Assembly (NCBI GenBank): GCA_021732845.1
Contig: JAKFUF010000131.1
Coordinates: 45,896 to 109,895, forward strand
Origin: Planctomycetaceae bacterium
Lineage (GTDB): Bacteria > Planctomycetota > Planctomycetia > Planctomycetales > Planctomycetaceae
Direction: 5' to 3'
Length of the DNA: 64,000 bases
The notes under the pieces were generated by a model that was not told where the DNA came from, did not search any database, and worked only from the letters and a program-made list of their open reading frames with translations. Both the position numbers and the translations under genes were made by a program. This document shows positions 17,879 to 26,748 of this stretch, in pieces. Position 1 is the first letter of the stretch; each line of letters begins with the position of its first letter.

Positions 17879-18700
17879 ATGCCACGGCTTGAAATCTTCG
17901 CATTTGCATTGGCTCTCGTCATCATGAGCGTGTTTTCGACGGCGGCCGCGGTGGAAATTGTCGCGCACCGCGGGGCCTCGCATGATCGTCCGGAGAACAC
18001 CCTGGCGGCGGTGAATTTGGGATGGCAGGAGGGCGACGCCGTTGAGATCGACATCTACCTGACGGCGGACAACAAGATCGTGGTGATTCATGACGCCACC
18101 ACCAAGCGGACCGCTGGAAAAGACCTGCCCGTGGCGACATCGACGCTGGCCGAACTGCGGGAACTGGAAGTTGGACGCTGGAAGGCCGCCGAGTTCGCCG
18201 GGGAGAAGATCCCCACCCTGGAGGAGGTCTTGAAGACCGTCCCCAAGGGCAAGCGGCTGTTCATCGAGATCAAGGCTGGCCCCGAAATCCTTCCCGAACT
18301 GAAACGCGTGCTGGACGCGGCAGGCGTCCCGCCCGCCCAGACGCCGATTATCGGTTTTGCCTACGACACGGTGAAAGCCGCCAAGATGCTGATGCCGCAA
18401 CTCAAAATCTATTGGCTGGTCTCGGTGAAACCCGACAAGGTCACCGGCGAACTCAAGCCCACCGCCGCCGAACTGATCCCGCAAACCAAAGCCGCCAAGC
18501 TGGAAGGCCTGGACCTCGGCAACTCCCCTGCCCTGCCCCTTGAGTATGTCCGCGCGATCCAGCAGTCGGGTCTCGAACTGTATGTCTGGACGGTCAATGA
18601 CGTGGAAAAGGCCAGGGCCTATGCCAAACTGGGGATTCTGGGGATTACTACGGACCGGCCGGGATTGCTGAAGGAGGCGCTGGGTGCGGAGGCGAAGTGA
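17879..18700 (+). CDS. Glycerophosphodiester phosphodiesterase, secreted
   Basis: 273 residues with a signal peptide (FAFALALVIMSVFSTAAA). The GDPD barrel signatures are complete: AHRGASHDRPENT (H30, R31, E39, N40), the E56-x-D58 metal ligands in AVEIDIYL, and the catalytic HDAT (H71). Further strands include FIEIKAG, IIGFAYDTVKAA and the C-terminal VWTVNDVEKARAY, GILGITTDRPGLL. It hydrolyses glycerophosphodiesters to glycerol-3-phosphate and an alcohol, here likely outside the cytoplasm for phosphate or carbon scavenging. Length is typical. No partner genes are in the same direction. Confidence 0.92.
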   Translation: MPRLEIFAFALALVIMSVFSTAAAVEIVAHRGASHDRPENTLAAVNLGWQEGDAVEIDIYLTADNKIVVIHDATTKRTAGKDLPVATSTLAELRELEVGRWKAAEFAGEKIPTLEEVLKTVPKGKRLFIEIKAGPEILPELKRVLDAAGVPPAQTPIIGFAYDTVKAAKMLMPQLKIYWLVSVKPDKVTGELKPTAAELIPQTKAAKLEGLDLGNSPALPLEYVRAIQQSGLELYVWTVNDVEKARAYAKLGILGITTDRPGLLKEALGAEAK

Positions 18701-18710
18701 GGTTGGGAAC

Positions 18711-18800
18711 GCCGCAAAAATAACTGTCCGATTTCGATTCGTTGATCCCCCAATGAGCCGGCACGCGTTAGCGCGCATTAGGACCGGACAAAGAATAAAG
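18711..18800. repeat. MITE-like 'TAAGGAC' family, copy E
   Basis: GCCGCAAAAATAACTGTCCG at the left, CCAATGAGCCGGCACGCGTT in the middle, and TTAGGACCGGACAAAGAATAA at the right, the last matching the left end of the copy at 38021. It starts ten bases after the GDPD stop codon. Confidence 0.6.
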
Positions 18801-18848
18801 CACGCTTCAAGATGCTAACCGAAGGCCGGTCTTAGGCAACGAGAAGGG

Positions 18849-18966
18849 GGAACCACGAATGTCACGAATAACAACGCGCAAGATTCCATCACCCGCGAAG
18901 CCATGCCGGTTGATCATTCGTGATATTCGTAAGATTCGTGAAAATTCGTGGTTAATTTATGACCGT
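18849..18966. repeat. ACCACGAAT palindromic repeat
   Basis: ACCACGAATGTCACGAATAA on the left and GATTCGTGAAAATTCGTGGTTAA on the right are inverted arms around an unrelated core. A half copy (ATTAACCACGAATTGTCAC) is seen at 14214-14265 between recO and the first SUFU gene. Confidence 0.55.
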
Positions 18967-19062
18967 ACGATTCCCGCACCGTTTTGCCAGCCCTGTTGAC
19001 TTCATCACCAACTTCATTCGCTGTCCTTGCTGGCGTTCGCTGCTGGATAGGGAGACAAATGT

Positions 19063-19140
19063 CACAGTTATTTTTGCTGCGACCCTTAGCGTCCGGTTTT
19101 ACGACTGCCGGAACCGGACGCTAACGCATTCCGGCTCATG
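19063..19140. repeat. MITE-like 'TAAGGAC' family, copy F
   Basis: CACAGTTATTTTTGCTGCGACCCTTA is the reversed terminal sequence of copy C, followed by GCGTCCGGTTTTACGACTGCC and GGAACCGGACGCTAACGC, which form a palindrome identical in plan to the core of copy C. Confidence 0.6.
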
Positions 19141-19326
19141 GATGCATTCGCATCGGCCAGCCAACTCGCAGGCAGCGAGTCACGGAGTGACTCGGCGACT
19201 TTGTGTCGCCTCTCGGCCCTCGAGAGGCACGGCGTGGTCCGGCGATGGCAAGTGCCGGTTAAACCGACAGGCCCCTCGTTTGGGTGGATGCGGACCTCCA
19301 CCACACCGGATGACAGTCCGCCGGGC

Positions 19327-19374
19327 GTAGTGCAAAGGCCCGTTCACCACCGAGGTGAACTCGGTGGGGTGGTG
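19327..19374. repeat. GTAGTGCA-CCACCGAG hairpin repeat, copy 1
   Basis: GTAGTGCAAAGGCCC is followed by a hairpin with CCACCGAG (19347-19354) and CTCGGTGG (19360-19367) around a five-base loop. The same arrangement recurs at 59184-59224, and a degenerate one at 29671-29722. Confidence 0.6.
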
Positions 19375-19411
19375 GCGATCGCCAAAAGTCATGGGTGTCT
19401 TTCGGCGTAAT

Positions 19412-19535
19412 GTCGTCTTTTGCTCCGCAAAAGAACGCGAACGTCTGGCGGCGCTCCCTGCCGGGTGAATCACGGGCCACGGTACTTGTCCGCGCCGGAC
19501 CACGCCCACGTCCTTTGGCGGGAGCAAAAGACGAC
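19412..19535. repeat. 15-bp perfect inverted repeat around a 94-base core
   Basis: GTCGTCTTTTGCTCC at 19412-19426 is exactly repeated in reverse complement at 19521-19535. The core has no convincing ORF. It may be a small non-autonomous element or a structured RNA. Confidence 0.5.
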
Positions 19536-20109
19536 TCTACTACGCCGTCCATTTGTGGCCCCACGGCGCACGCCCCGGTGATGCGTTTCCCACATCGTGG
19601 TTCTGAACCTGGGGACGGATGTTCCCCGTTCGCCCCACTCGCGATCAGGCTGCCGAAACAACAGCCTTTATTCGCGTCGATTCGCGTTCATTCGCGGTTC
19701 CAACAATTCAACTGGCCGCCATCGGCAATGAGGTCCGTGGATACAAACCGCGAATCAGCGCGAATGCGCTCGTTGCCATTGGCCGACCGACGTTGCGGCA
19801 CTTTCCGGCACGCTTCGGCAAGCATTTGCGAGCGAAAGAACACACGGAATCAGTCCACCGGTCATCGTGGCTCAACAGGAACTGAGGCCCTCCCGCCGCG
19901 GTGTCCACCAGCCCGCCGTCGTCCGATCTGGAGTGCCGCAATGTTGCCGAGTCGCTCCGTGACGCGAACCCAGTCACGGCTTGCATGCGTGGTGAAATGC
20001 CGTGTCAAATCGCGTAGAATCGGCAACTCGGCATCGGTTGGCTTCTGCCCCGCTTCGCAGGGGTGGCGTTTTGCCACCAGGGTTGAGAGTGGTTTTTCAC
20101 GGGTGGGCT
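19536..20109. other. Gene-poor spacer before the kinase gene
   Basis: No coding signal found. The stretch contains short degenerate words (TTCGCGTTCATTCGCGGTTCC; CCGCGAATCAGCGCG) that look like repeat debris. The minus-strand ORFs here are low-complexity and not convincing. Confidence 0.4.
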
Positions 20110-23100
20110 ATGGCGTTGGCGCTGGACACGTTCGTGGAGCAACTTTGCGCCAGCGGCGTTTTGCCCGCACCGGAGGTTCAGGCACTGCGCGCGGAGCATG
20201 CTCCCCTCGATTCCGAGCAGTTTGCCCGACTGCTCGTGAAATTGAAGTTGCTGACCGCCTACCAGGCCAAACAAGTTTATGCCGGCAAGGCCCGCGCACT
20301 GGTGCTGGGCAACTATCTGATCCTGGAAAAACTGGGCCAGGGCGGCATGGGGATGGTGCTGAAGGCGCGGCACCGGCGGATGGACCGGATCGTGGCGTTG
20401 AAAATCCTGGCACCTGAGGTGGTCGAGGACCAGGAGATGATGGCGCGGTTCCGCCGCGAGGTGAAGGCCGCGGCCCGGCTGGAACACACGAACATCGTCA
20501 TCGCTTATGACGCCGACGAGGCCCACGGCACCCACTTCTTCGTGATGCAGTACATTGAAGGCAGCGACCTGTCGCAGATTGTGAAAACCAAGGGGCCCCT
20601 GCCGGTCGCCCAGGCCCTCGACTGCATTCTCCAGGCTGCGCGGGGCCTGGAGTTCGCTCACAAGAACGGGGTCATTCACCGGGACATCAAGCCCGCCAAT
20701 CTGCTGCTGGACAACGGTGGCACCGTCAAGCTGCTCGACTTGGGACTGGCGCGGATCGAGGGGGACACGGGGACCAATGCCGATCTCACCAGTACCGGTG
20801 AGGTCATGGGGACCGTGGACTACATGGCCCCGGAACAGGCGCTGGACACCCGCACCGCGGACGCCCGCAGCGATGTTTACTCGCTGGGTATCACGCTCTG
20901 GTACCTGCTGGTCGGCCGGCCGGCCTACGAAGGCGCTTCGCTGATGAGGCGGCTCTTCGCTCACCGGGAGGCACCCATCCCCGCCCTCCAGGCGGTCCGC
21001 GACGACATCCCCGATGTCGTGGAGGCCCTGTTTCGCAAGATGGTGGCCAAGCAGCCGGCCCAGCGGTTCCAGACGATGACCGAGGTCATCGCCGCTGTCG
21101 AGGCCTGCCAGCACGCGGAACAGCCTCTCGCGCTGAGCGGCATCACCAGCCGCACGGAGGACTCCAAACTCAGTGAGTTCCTCGGCAATTTCCGTGATGA
21201 CTCGGCAATACGCTCCGGGACGAAATCCAAAGTTCTGAACAAAGCATCGCTGTCGGGCGATGTCACCGTCGACGCCGCCCAGTCGGCGGCGAACACGATC
21301 GTGGTTCCGGTGGCGGAATCCACGCGCAGGACTCAAGTCAGGCGTACCGGGTCCGCCTGGTGGCAGGACCGCCGCATCCAGGTGGCCGGCGGTGCGCTCC
21401 TACTGTTAATGGCATTTTTCCTGTTTCGTCCTGGATCCAAAAGCACCGATGCTGCATCGAAAGTGGACCGTCTTTTGGATCGCAAACGCAGCACCACTTC
21501 GTCCACCAAGCCCAATTCGGCTAAGCCTCTCCCAACTCCCGCGACCTCGGCGGGACCGAAAGTCGAAACGCCAATCACCAAAGCTCCGGGTGGTGTAGAA
21601 ATCGCCGCGTTGCTCGCCTCGGCGGATTTCGAGTTCGGACCTCCCCAAAATCTCGGCCCGGGGGTCAATTCCGCCTATCACGAGCAAATGATCCGCATCA
21701 GTGACGACGAATGTCGTGTGTATTTCGCCCGCGGCGATGGCAATCTTTACTGCAGTGAGCGCCGGCACAGAGAAGATCCATTCGGTCCCGCCAAATTCGT
21801 TAAAGAACGCTCCCGCACCAGTCCCGGTGAAGATTTTTCTGGCGATGGCCTGCTGCTCGTCGAGTCCGCCGCGCAAGACAAACTGGAACAGTTCTTCCAA
21901 CACACCCGGACCAATCTGAACGATCCGTTCGATGCACCTGTACGGCTCGAAGATCCGGTCAACGGTGCATTCAACAACCGGCACCCGATTCTTTCTAGCG
22001 ATGGCCTGACGCTGCTCGTCTGCAGCACCCGCCAGAATGGCGGCGAGGTCTGGATGTTCTGGAGGGAAGCCCGCGATAGACCCTTCGCCAACCCGCGCCA
22101 CCTGCGCAACGTCAACACGCCAATGTGGGACATGCCTCACTGGGTCTCCAATGACCGCGGTGCCATCATTGTCTCCGCCCAGCACGACAACCTCCGCTAT
22201 TACCGGATGTTCTCCCGGACGGGGGGGAGTGGTGAGTTTGGAAACGAGCAGCCGCTGAAAACCCCGTACGATTCCTTCAATCTGTATACCGGGGCAGGAG
22301 ATTTCCGCCTCTCCGTGGATGGCCGGCGGGTCTATTTTCAGACCTCCACGCCCGCAAACGGGTTTGGCAACCAGGATTTGTACGTCTGCGAACTCGGGCC
22401 ACGTGCGCCTCGATCCGGCAGCCCACCGGTCGCCAAGGCCCCCTTCGACGTGGCTCAGGCACTGAAACATCAGGAGGCCTGGGCCAAATACCTGAGTGTT
22501 CCTGTCGAGTACACCAATTCGCTGGGGATGAAATTTCGTCTGATTCCGCCCGGCGAGTTCGAGATGGGACCGACGTCCAGCGAGTTGGAAGCCCAACTCA
22601 ATGGCTGGCGCAGCAATGAACACTGGACGACGCACCTGAACAGTGCCACTCCCCAACATCACGTCATTTTGACCGAACCATGGTATCTGGGGGTCCACGA
22701 GGTGACCCAGGGCCAGTTCGAAAAGGTTCTGGAACGGAATCCCTCAGACTGTTCTCCCACGGGTGATTTCAAAGTGCGTGTGGCGGGAAAGACCGCCGCC
22801 GATTATCCCGTGGAACGCACCCCGTGGCACGACGCGTCGGAATTCTGCGAAAAACTGAGCCTCAAAGAGCAACTCCACCCGTGCAGCTATCGCAGCGGAG
22901 GCGAAACCGTACCCCTGTTCGGCAACGGCTACCGCCTGCCCACCGAAGCCGAATGGGAATTCGCCTGTCGTGCCGGCACAACCACCCGGTATTGGTCCGG
23001 CCAGAACGACAGCAATGACGATAGCTGGTCAATTTCCAATTCCGGCGACGTGTCGCACCCCGTGGGCACCCGCGACGCCAACCCGTTCGGCCTGTTTGAC

Positions 23101-23376
23101 ATGCATGGCAATGCCTGGGAATGGGTCCAGGACTGGTGGGACCCCGAGATTTATGGCCGCTTCGAAGGGCGGCCCGCAGTCAACCCCGGCGGTTGGATGA
23201 CAAGCGGGACCAAACGTGCCTTTCGCGGAGGCAGTTGCTTCAACTACGACAGCCTCGGCGAGTCGGCCACCCGCAATTCGGCAAAACCTGGTGCAACTTA
23301 CCGTGGCTCCATGATCGGCTTCCGCGCGGCACTTTCCGTGGAGGCTGTGAAGCAGTTGCTAGCGGCCAAGAAGTAA
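20110..23376 (+). CDS. Membrane Ser/Thr kinase fused to a PD40-like propeller and an FGE-sulfatase (SUMF1-like) domain
   Basis: 1088 residues from the ATG at 20110; earlier in-frame codons are not conserved-looking. Residues 1-65 form the short helical leader common before planctomycete kinases (LLTAYQAKQVYAGKA). The kinase domain has GQGGMG (76-81), K98, HRDIKPAN (190-197), DLG in place of DFG (210-212) and APEQA. One membrane segment lies near 424-440. Residues about 540-770 carry beta-propeller strands (SDDECRVYFAR, SSDGLTLLVC, SVDGRRVYF). From about 799 to the end there is an FGE-like domain: GMKFRLIPPGEFEMG, YRLPTEAEWEFACRAG, GLFDMHGNAWEWVQDWW, AFRGGSCF and IGFRAAL. It has only one cysteine where true formylglycine-generating enzymes have a reactive pair, so a binding or sensing role is likelier than catalysis. 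Confidence 0.92.
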   Translation: MALALDTFVEQLCASGVLPAPEVQALRAEHAPLDSEQFARLLVKLKLLTAYQAKQVYAGKARALVLGNYLILEKLGQGGMGMVLKARHRRMDRIVALKILAPEVVEDQEMMARFRREVKAAARLEHTNIVIAYDADEAHGTHFFVMQYIEGSDLSQIVKTKGPLPVAQALDCILQAARGLEFAHKNGVIHRDIKPANLLLDNGGTVKLLDLGLARIEGDTGTNADLTSTGEVMGTVDYMAPEQALDTRTADARSDVYSLGITLWYLLVGRPAYEGASLMRRLFAHREAPIPALQAVRDDIPDVVEALFRKMVAKQPAQRFQTMTEVIAAVEACQHAEQPLALSGITSRTEDSKLSEFLGNFRDDSAIRSGTKSKVLNKASLSGDVTVDAAQSAANTIVVPVAESTRRTQVRRTGSAWWQDRRIQVAGGALLLLMAFFLFRPGSKSTDAASKVDRLLDRKRSTTSSTKPNSAKPLPTPATSAGPKVETPITKAPGGVEIAALLASADFEFGPPQNLGPGVNSAYHEQMIRISDDECRVYFARGDGNLYCSERRHREDPFGPAKFVKERSRTSPGEDFSGDGLLLVESAAQDKLEQFFQHTRTNLNDPFDAPVRLEDPVNGAFNNRHPILSSDGLTLLVCSTRQNGGEVWMFWREARDRPFANPRHLRNVNTPMWDMPHWVSNDRGAIIVSAQHDNLRYYRMFSRTGGSGEFGNEQPLKTPYDSFNLYTGAGDFRLSVDGRRVYFQTSTPANGFGNQDLYVCELGPRAPRSGSPPVAKAPFDVAQALKHQEAWAKYLSVPVEYTNSLGMKFRLIPPGEFEMGPTSSELEAQLNGWRSNEHWTTHLNSATPQHHVILTEPWYLGVHEVTQGQFEKVLERNPSDCSPTGDFKVRVAGKTAADYPVERTPWHDASEFCEKLSLKEQLHPCSYRSGGETVPLFGNGYRLPTEAEWEFACRAGTTTRYWSGQNDSNDDSWSISNSGDVSHPVGTRDANPFGLFDMHGNAWEWVQDWWDPEIYGRFEGRPAVNPGGWMTSGTKRAFRGGSCFNYDSLGESATRNSAKPGATYRGSMIGFRAALSVEAVKQLLAAKK

Positions 23377-23517
23377 GGAGACGCGAGTGACAATGCAATT
23401 TCAAATTTCACAGTAAGGATCGCCGCTCCAAGAACTGCGGCAGTTTTGCCTGTTTCCAGCTGCGGATGTCATCCGGGGCAGCAGCTCAATTAGTCCTATG
23501 CCTTGGCAATCGCTATT

Positions 23518-23901
23518 ATGGTGACGCGCGATGAACTGCCAGCAAAACTTACGCCAATTGAAAAACTTTGGATTTTCGTTTTTCTCTGCGCCTTCGCCGC
23601 TTTTTTTATAGGCACGCTATTTGCCTCTGCTTGGTTCCTTCCATCGCCTTGGTATTTGCTTGGAGCCGTACCGGTGATTTCTGTCATTTGGCTCGTGCTG
23701 CGGGAAAATCCCTTCGAACTGCTTGTCCTATTCATCCTACTTCTGTTTATCTTGTGGATTGGTCACTATTCGATTGGCGTAGTTCGTGCCAGACAAAGCG
23801 GTTCAACTCGACGCGTGCCGCAGTCGGTATTTTCCCGTGGAGTCAATCGCACCTGTTGCACAGGCGGGTTAATCATGTCATTCTCAGCGGCAGCGCCATA
23901 G
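23518..23901 (+). CDS. Small integral membrane protein, unknown function
   Basis: 128 residues from the ATG at 23518 (a TTG at 23503 is also in frame). Three hydrophobic helices are evident: WIFVFLCAFAAFFIGTLFA, YLLGAVPVISVIWLVL and LLVLFILLLFILWIGHY. The tail is basic. No family recognised. The 3' end overlaps the convergent RNase HII-like gene by 18 bases. A/T-rich codon use differs from neighbours, consistent with a membrane protein or a recent arrival. Confidence 0.55.
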   Translation: MVTRDELPAKLTPIEKLWIFVFLCAFAAFFIGTLFASAWFLPSPWYLLGAVPVISVIWLVLRENPFELLVLFILLLFILWIGHYSIGVVRARQSGSTRRVPQSVFSRGVNRTCCTGGLIMSFSAAAP

Positions 23902-24831
23902 AACATCATCGCCAATCCCCAGTTTTTTCTGGGCATCGGCGATCTCGGCGCGATAGCGTTTGGCATCCTGCGGATAGCCGGCGGTGGGGGCGATGCCGGG
24001 GACATGTGTGGCCCAGTAGCGGTTGAACAGTTCCATCGCCAGTTCGCGGATGTACTTGCTGACCATGGAGGCCAGGGCGACGGGAAGGTAGCGCTCCGAG
24101 CGGGTTTCAAAGCGAAACTCGGCGCGGCCCACACGGTAAGAACTGCTGGCGGTGCTTTCGCCGCGGCACATGATGAACTCGTCGTCGATGACCAGCGGCA
24201 GCAACTCCTGGTAGCGGTTGCGTCCGCCGTGCTTGTCCGCCTGGACGAGCACGGGTGTCACGGGGCATTCGGGCCAGACGGAGCGCACCAGCTTCATCGA
24301 CCACTCCGAGAGAGCCCGGCCTTTGCTGTTATGTTCCGTGGTCAGCGCGTTGAACCGGCTGGTCAGCACCACATCGGTGCGGATCGCCGTGAGACGCACA
24401 CCCGCCTTGTCGCAGATCCGCCGCCACGTTTCGATGCTGGCGATGTCGATTGAGCCACAGGCGTGGGGCAGGGGGAGGTCTTGCCCCGAGAACCAGGGTT
24501 CCGACTCGACTTCGGGTGCCCGCACCGTCGCCAGCAACTGCTTCCAGGTGCCTCCGGTTTCGTTTAAGAGTCCCAGGGCAGCCTGCACGCCCAGTTCCAG
24601 GGCGGCGAGACCGGTGGCTGGCGAGTAAAGGGCTTTCGAATCTCCCAGCCGCACGCGTGTGGGATCGGCCGGAGCACTGGTGACCGCCTCCGCCAAAATT
24701 TCCCACAGGTCGCAGTCGACAGGATGATCGCCGGTGTCCCAGACCGTGGTGGTGATGACCAGCGGTCCCAGGTTTGGGCCATACCCGGCCTCGTCCATCC
24801 CAATCAGCACTCCCATGAGCGACCTCTTCAT
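23884..24831 (-). CDS. Ribonuclease HII-like protein
   Basis: 315 residues, longer than ordinary RNase HII (about 200). The family blocks are present in order: GMDEAGYGPNLGPLV (compare DEAGRGPLAGP in RNase HII), RLGDSKALYSP (compare NDSKKLS), VQADKHGGRNRY carrying the third acidic residue, and ASMVSKYIRELAM (compare ASIxAKxxRD). The insertions between these blocks make up the extra length. RNase HII removes ribonucleotides and RNA primers from DNA:RNA hybrids. Arginine of the DEAGRG motif is tyrosine here, so whether it has classic specificity is uncertain. Start could also be the second methionine (24816). Confidence 0.8.
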   Translation of the reverse strand: MKRSLMGVLIGMDEAGYGPNLGPLVITTTVWDTGDHPVDCDLWEILAEAVTSAPADPTRVRLGDSKALYSPATGLAALELGVQAALGLLNETGGTWKQLLATVRAPEVESEPWFSGQDLPLPHACGSIDIASIETWRRICDKAGVRLTAIRTDVVLTSRFNALTTEHNSKGRALSEWSMKLVRSVWPECPVTPVLVQADKHGGRNRYQELLPLVIDDEFIMCRGESTASSSYRVGRAEFRFETRSERYLPVALASMVSKYIRELAMELFNRYWATHVPGIAPTAGYPQDAKRYRAEIADAQKKLGIGDDVLWRCR

Positions 24832-24846
24832 TGGGCCAAAGACGAA

Positions 24847-24871
24847 GATCCGCGGGGAACTCCCGCGGATC
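24847..24871 (-). terminator. Hairpin downstream of the DUF5684 gene
   Basis: GATCCGCGGG pairs perfectly with CCCGCGGATC around a five-base loop. It is followed on the minus strand by TTCGTCTTT, a weak T-rich tail. It lies between the DUF5684 stop and the RNase HII-like start. Confidence 0.55.
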
Positions 24872-24897
24872 TCGAGTTTAGAGCGAGCCTGCGAGTT

Positions 24898-25308
24898 TTA
24901 CTTGCTCTTGGCCGGACGGTAGACCGCTTTGCTGAAGCCCAGCAGCGGAATGAAAATCGGGGAGAGGAAAGCCAAACCCAAACCGTAGACCGGATCCTTG
25001 CCGAAATTCTTGGCCACATCCATCCAAATCAGGACGAGGGCGACGATGTTGATGCAGGGGATGAAGCACAGCACGAACCAGATGATGTCACGACCGGAGA
25101 TCTCGGTCAGAACATACAGGTTGTAGATTGGGATCAACGAGGCCCACCCCGGTTTCCCTGCCTTGTCGAAGATTTTCCACATCCCGACCACGACCGCGAG
25201 AATGACGGCCAGCCACAGCGCGAAGCCGAAGAGACCGCAGATGGCACCAACGGCTCCGGCGGCGGCGTCGCCATTGTCCTGAGCGAAGAGCGGAAGTACA
25301 GACTGCAT
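24898..25308 (-). CDS. DUF5684 family membrane protein
   Basis: 136 residues from the ATG at 25308, which has GGAGA seven bases upstream. Four hydrophobic stretches with the family's hallmark middle segment KAGKPGWASLIPIYNLYVL, followed by IIWFVLCFIPCINIVALVLI and a C-terminal FGKDPVYGLGLAFL, ILPLLGF-type helix. DUF5684 proteins are small inner-membrane proteins, sometimes linked to signal peptidase I; the biochemical role is unknown. The gene is followed by a GC hairpin. Confidence 0.82.
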   Translation of the reverse strand: MQSVLPLFAQDNGDAAAGAVGAICGLFGFALWLAVILAVVVGMWKIFDKAGKPGWASLIPIYNLYVLTEISGRDIIWFVLCFIPCINIVALVLIWMDVAKNFGKDPVYGLGLAFLSPIFIPLLGFSKAVYRPAKSK

Positions 25309-25470
25309 GCGTGGTCTCCAGTGATGAGCCAGGTGTGCGGGGAGTTGAATTACGGGGATGGAAGCGAAAGCATTACAACCTTGCTTCCTTGAAATTTCAA
25401 GCAGTGCGGGGCCGATCATGACGGAATGTCACTGAAAATCCGCTGAAATTTCCTGTTGAATCGATTGAGT

Positions 25471-26238
25471 TCAGTAATCCAGACTGGCGCCGCCCTCCGC
25501 TTCAATCGCCTGCCCGGTCAGAAAACTCGAGTCTTCCGTTGCCAAAAACAGCGCGATCCGGCCGATTTCCTCCGACGTTCCCATCCGGTTGAAAACTTGC
25601 AGCCCCGAGACCCGCTCCAGTGCCGAGGCGGGATCCGGCAGCGTGGCGGCCCAGTCGCGCATCAGGGGGGTGTCCACATTGCCTGGACAGATCGCGTTGA
25701 CCCGCACGCCTTCCTTGCCGAGTTCGACCGCCAGCGACTTGGTCAGCCCGAGCTGCGCCCCCTTCGTGGCACAATACGCCGACGATTCCGGCTGTCCGAT
25801 GAGAGCCACGAGGGACGAAATGTTGACGATCGTCCCATTGGTTTTGCGCAGGTGGGGCAGGGCGTATTTGCAGCCGGCGAAGGTGCTGATGTAGTTGAGC
25901 TTCAACAGGCTCTCCATCATTTCGATGCTGGTGTCGTCGATCGGCGTGGCGGGCGGATGCGACCCGGCATTGTTGATGATGCAGTCCAGCCGGCCGAATT
26001 CGCGGGCGGCGGTGTCAATCGCAGTCCGCAGCGCTTCGGGGTCCGCCACGTCACATTGCAGAAAAATCGCCCGTCCCGGTCCCTTGGAGGTCAGCTCCTT
26101 TGCCAGCGCCGTGCCGGCTTCGACCCCGCGGGCGAGGATCGCCACCACGCCGCCCTCGGCGGCAAACACCCGGCTGCAGCCCTCTCCAATCCCCTTGCTG
26201 CCCCCGGTGACAACGACCGCCTTGCCCTGATAACGCAT
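25471..26238 (-). CDS. Short-chain dehydrogenase/reductase
   Basis: 255 residues from the ATG at 26238 (MRYQGKAVVVTGG). It is a classical SDR: cofactor motif TGGSKGIG (11-18), DVAD, NNAG (88-91), catalytic serine in NISSLV, and YCATK (Y-x3-K). The adenosine-side sequence ILARG suggests NADP(H) or NAD(H) cannot be separated by eye. The tail (FLTGQAIEAEGGASLDY) is typical of 3-oxoacyl-ACP-reductase/glucose-dehydrogenase-like members. Substrate unknown. Confidence 0.9.
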   Translation of the reverse strand: MRYQGKAVVVTGGSKGIGEGCSRVFAAEGGVVAILARGVEAGTALAKELTSKGPGRAIFLQCDVADPEALRTAIDTAAREFGRLDCIINNAGSHPPATPIDDTSIEMMESLLKLNYISTFAGCKYALPHLRKTNGTIVNISSLVALIGQPESSAYCATKGAQLGLTKSLAVELGKEGVRVNAICPGNVDTPLMRDWAATLPDPASALERVSGLQVFNRMGTSEEIGRIALFLATEDSSFLTGQAIEAEGGASLDY

Positions 26239-26380
26239 GGTGAAACTCTGAGTGAGATACGGAGACCGAAGAATTGATCGAGAACGTACAAATTGAATGT
26301 GGTCCATCGCGCGGGTCAAGCCCGTGCGATGGGAACTCCGAATTGATGTGTCCCGCTCGGGTCTAGATCTGTCCTGAGGG

Positions 26381-26558
26381 AATTTCAAATTTCAGATTTC
26401 AAAATTCACAGTAAAATGCTTTTTCGCGACGACGAATCTGTCGGCGAAAATCGATGTCTGTCGCCGCCAAGGCGAGGGATCTGTCTTGCACTGAAATTTT
26501 GCCGACAGATCGAACCCGCCCAACCGACTGTGAAATTTGAAATCTGAAATTTGAAATT
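26381..26558. repeat. 32-bp near-perfect inverted repeat around a 114-base core
   Basis: The left arm (26381-26412) and right arm (26527-26558) match at 31 of 32 positions when reversed. The arms are built from AATTTCAAATTTCAGATTTC and end in CACAGT. The same 18-base arm end, AATTTCAAATTTCACAGT, occurs alone at 23397-23414. The remainder of the 510-base gap 26239-26748 shows no gene. Confidence 0.75.
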
Positions 26559-26748
26559 ACGTCGACCAGAATTGCGGTCGTTCATCTCGATGTCTGCGAC
26601 CACAGGCAAATCGCCATTTCCCCGTACGAACTGGACGGTTCACGCAGAGCGGTCTACCATTTTCAGGAGCCACGCCCAGCGTGGCACATCCTGCTGAGCT
26701 GGCGGAAGAATCTGTGCGGGATGCACATCCGGGACATTGAGGTCTGTC

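Noticed and set aside
20005..21336. 443-codon minus-strand ORF opposite the kinase domain
   Set aside because: Antisense to an intact kinase with all catalytic motifs; no motif in its own translation.
21406..22698. 430-codon minus-strand ORF
   Set aside because: Antisense to the propeller and FGE part of the same fusion gene.
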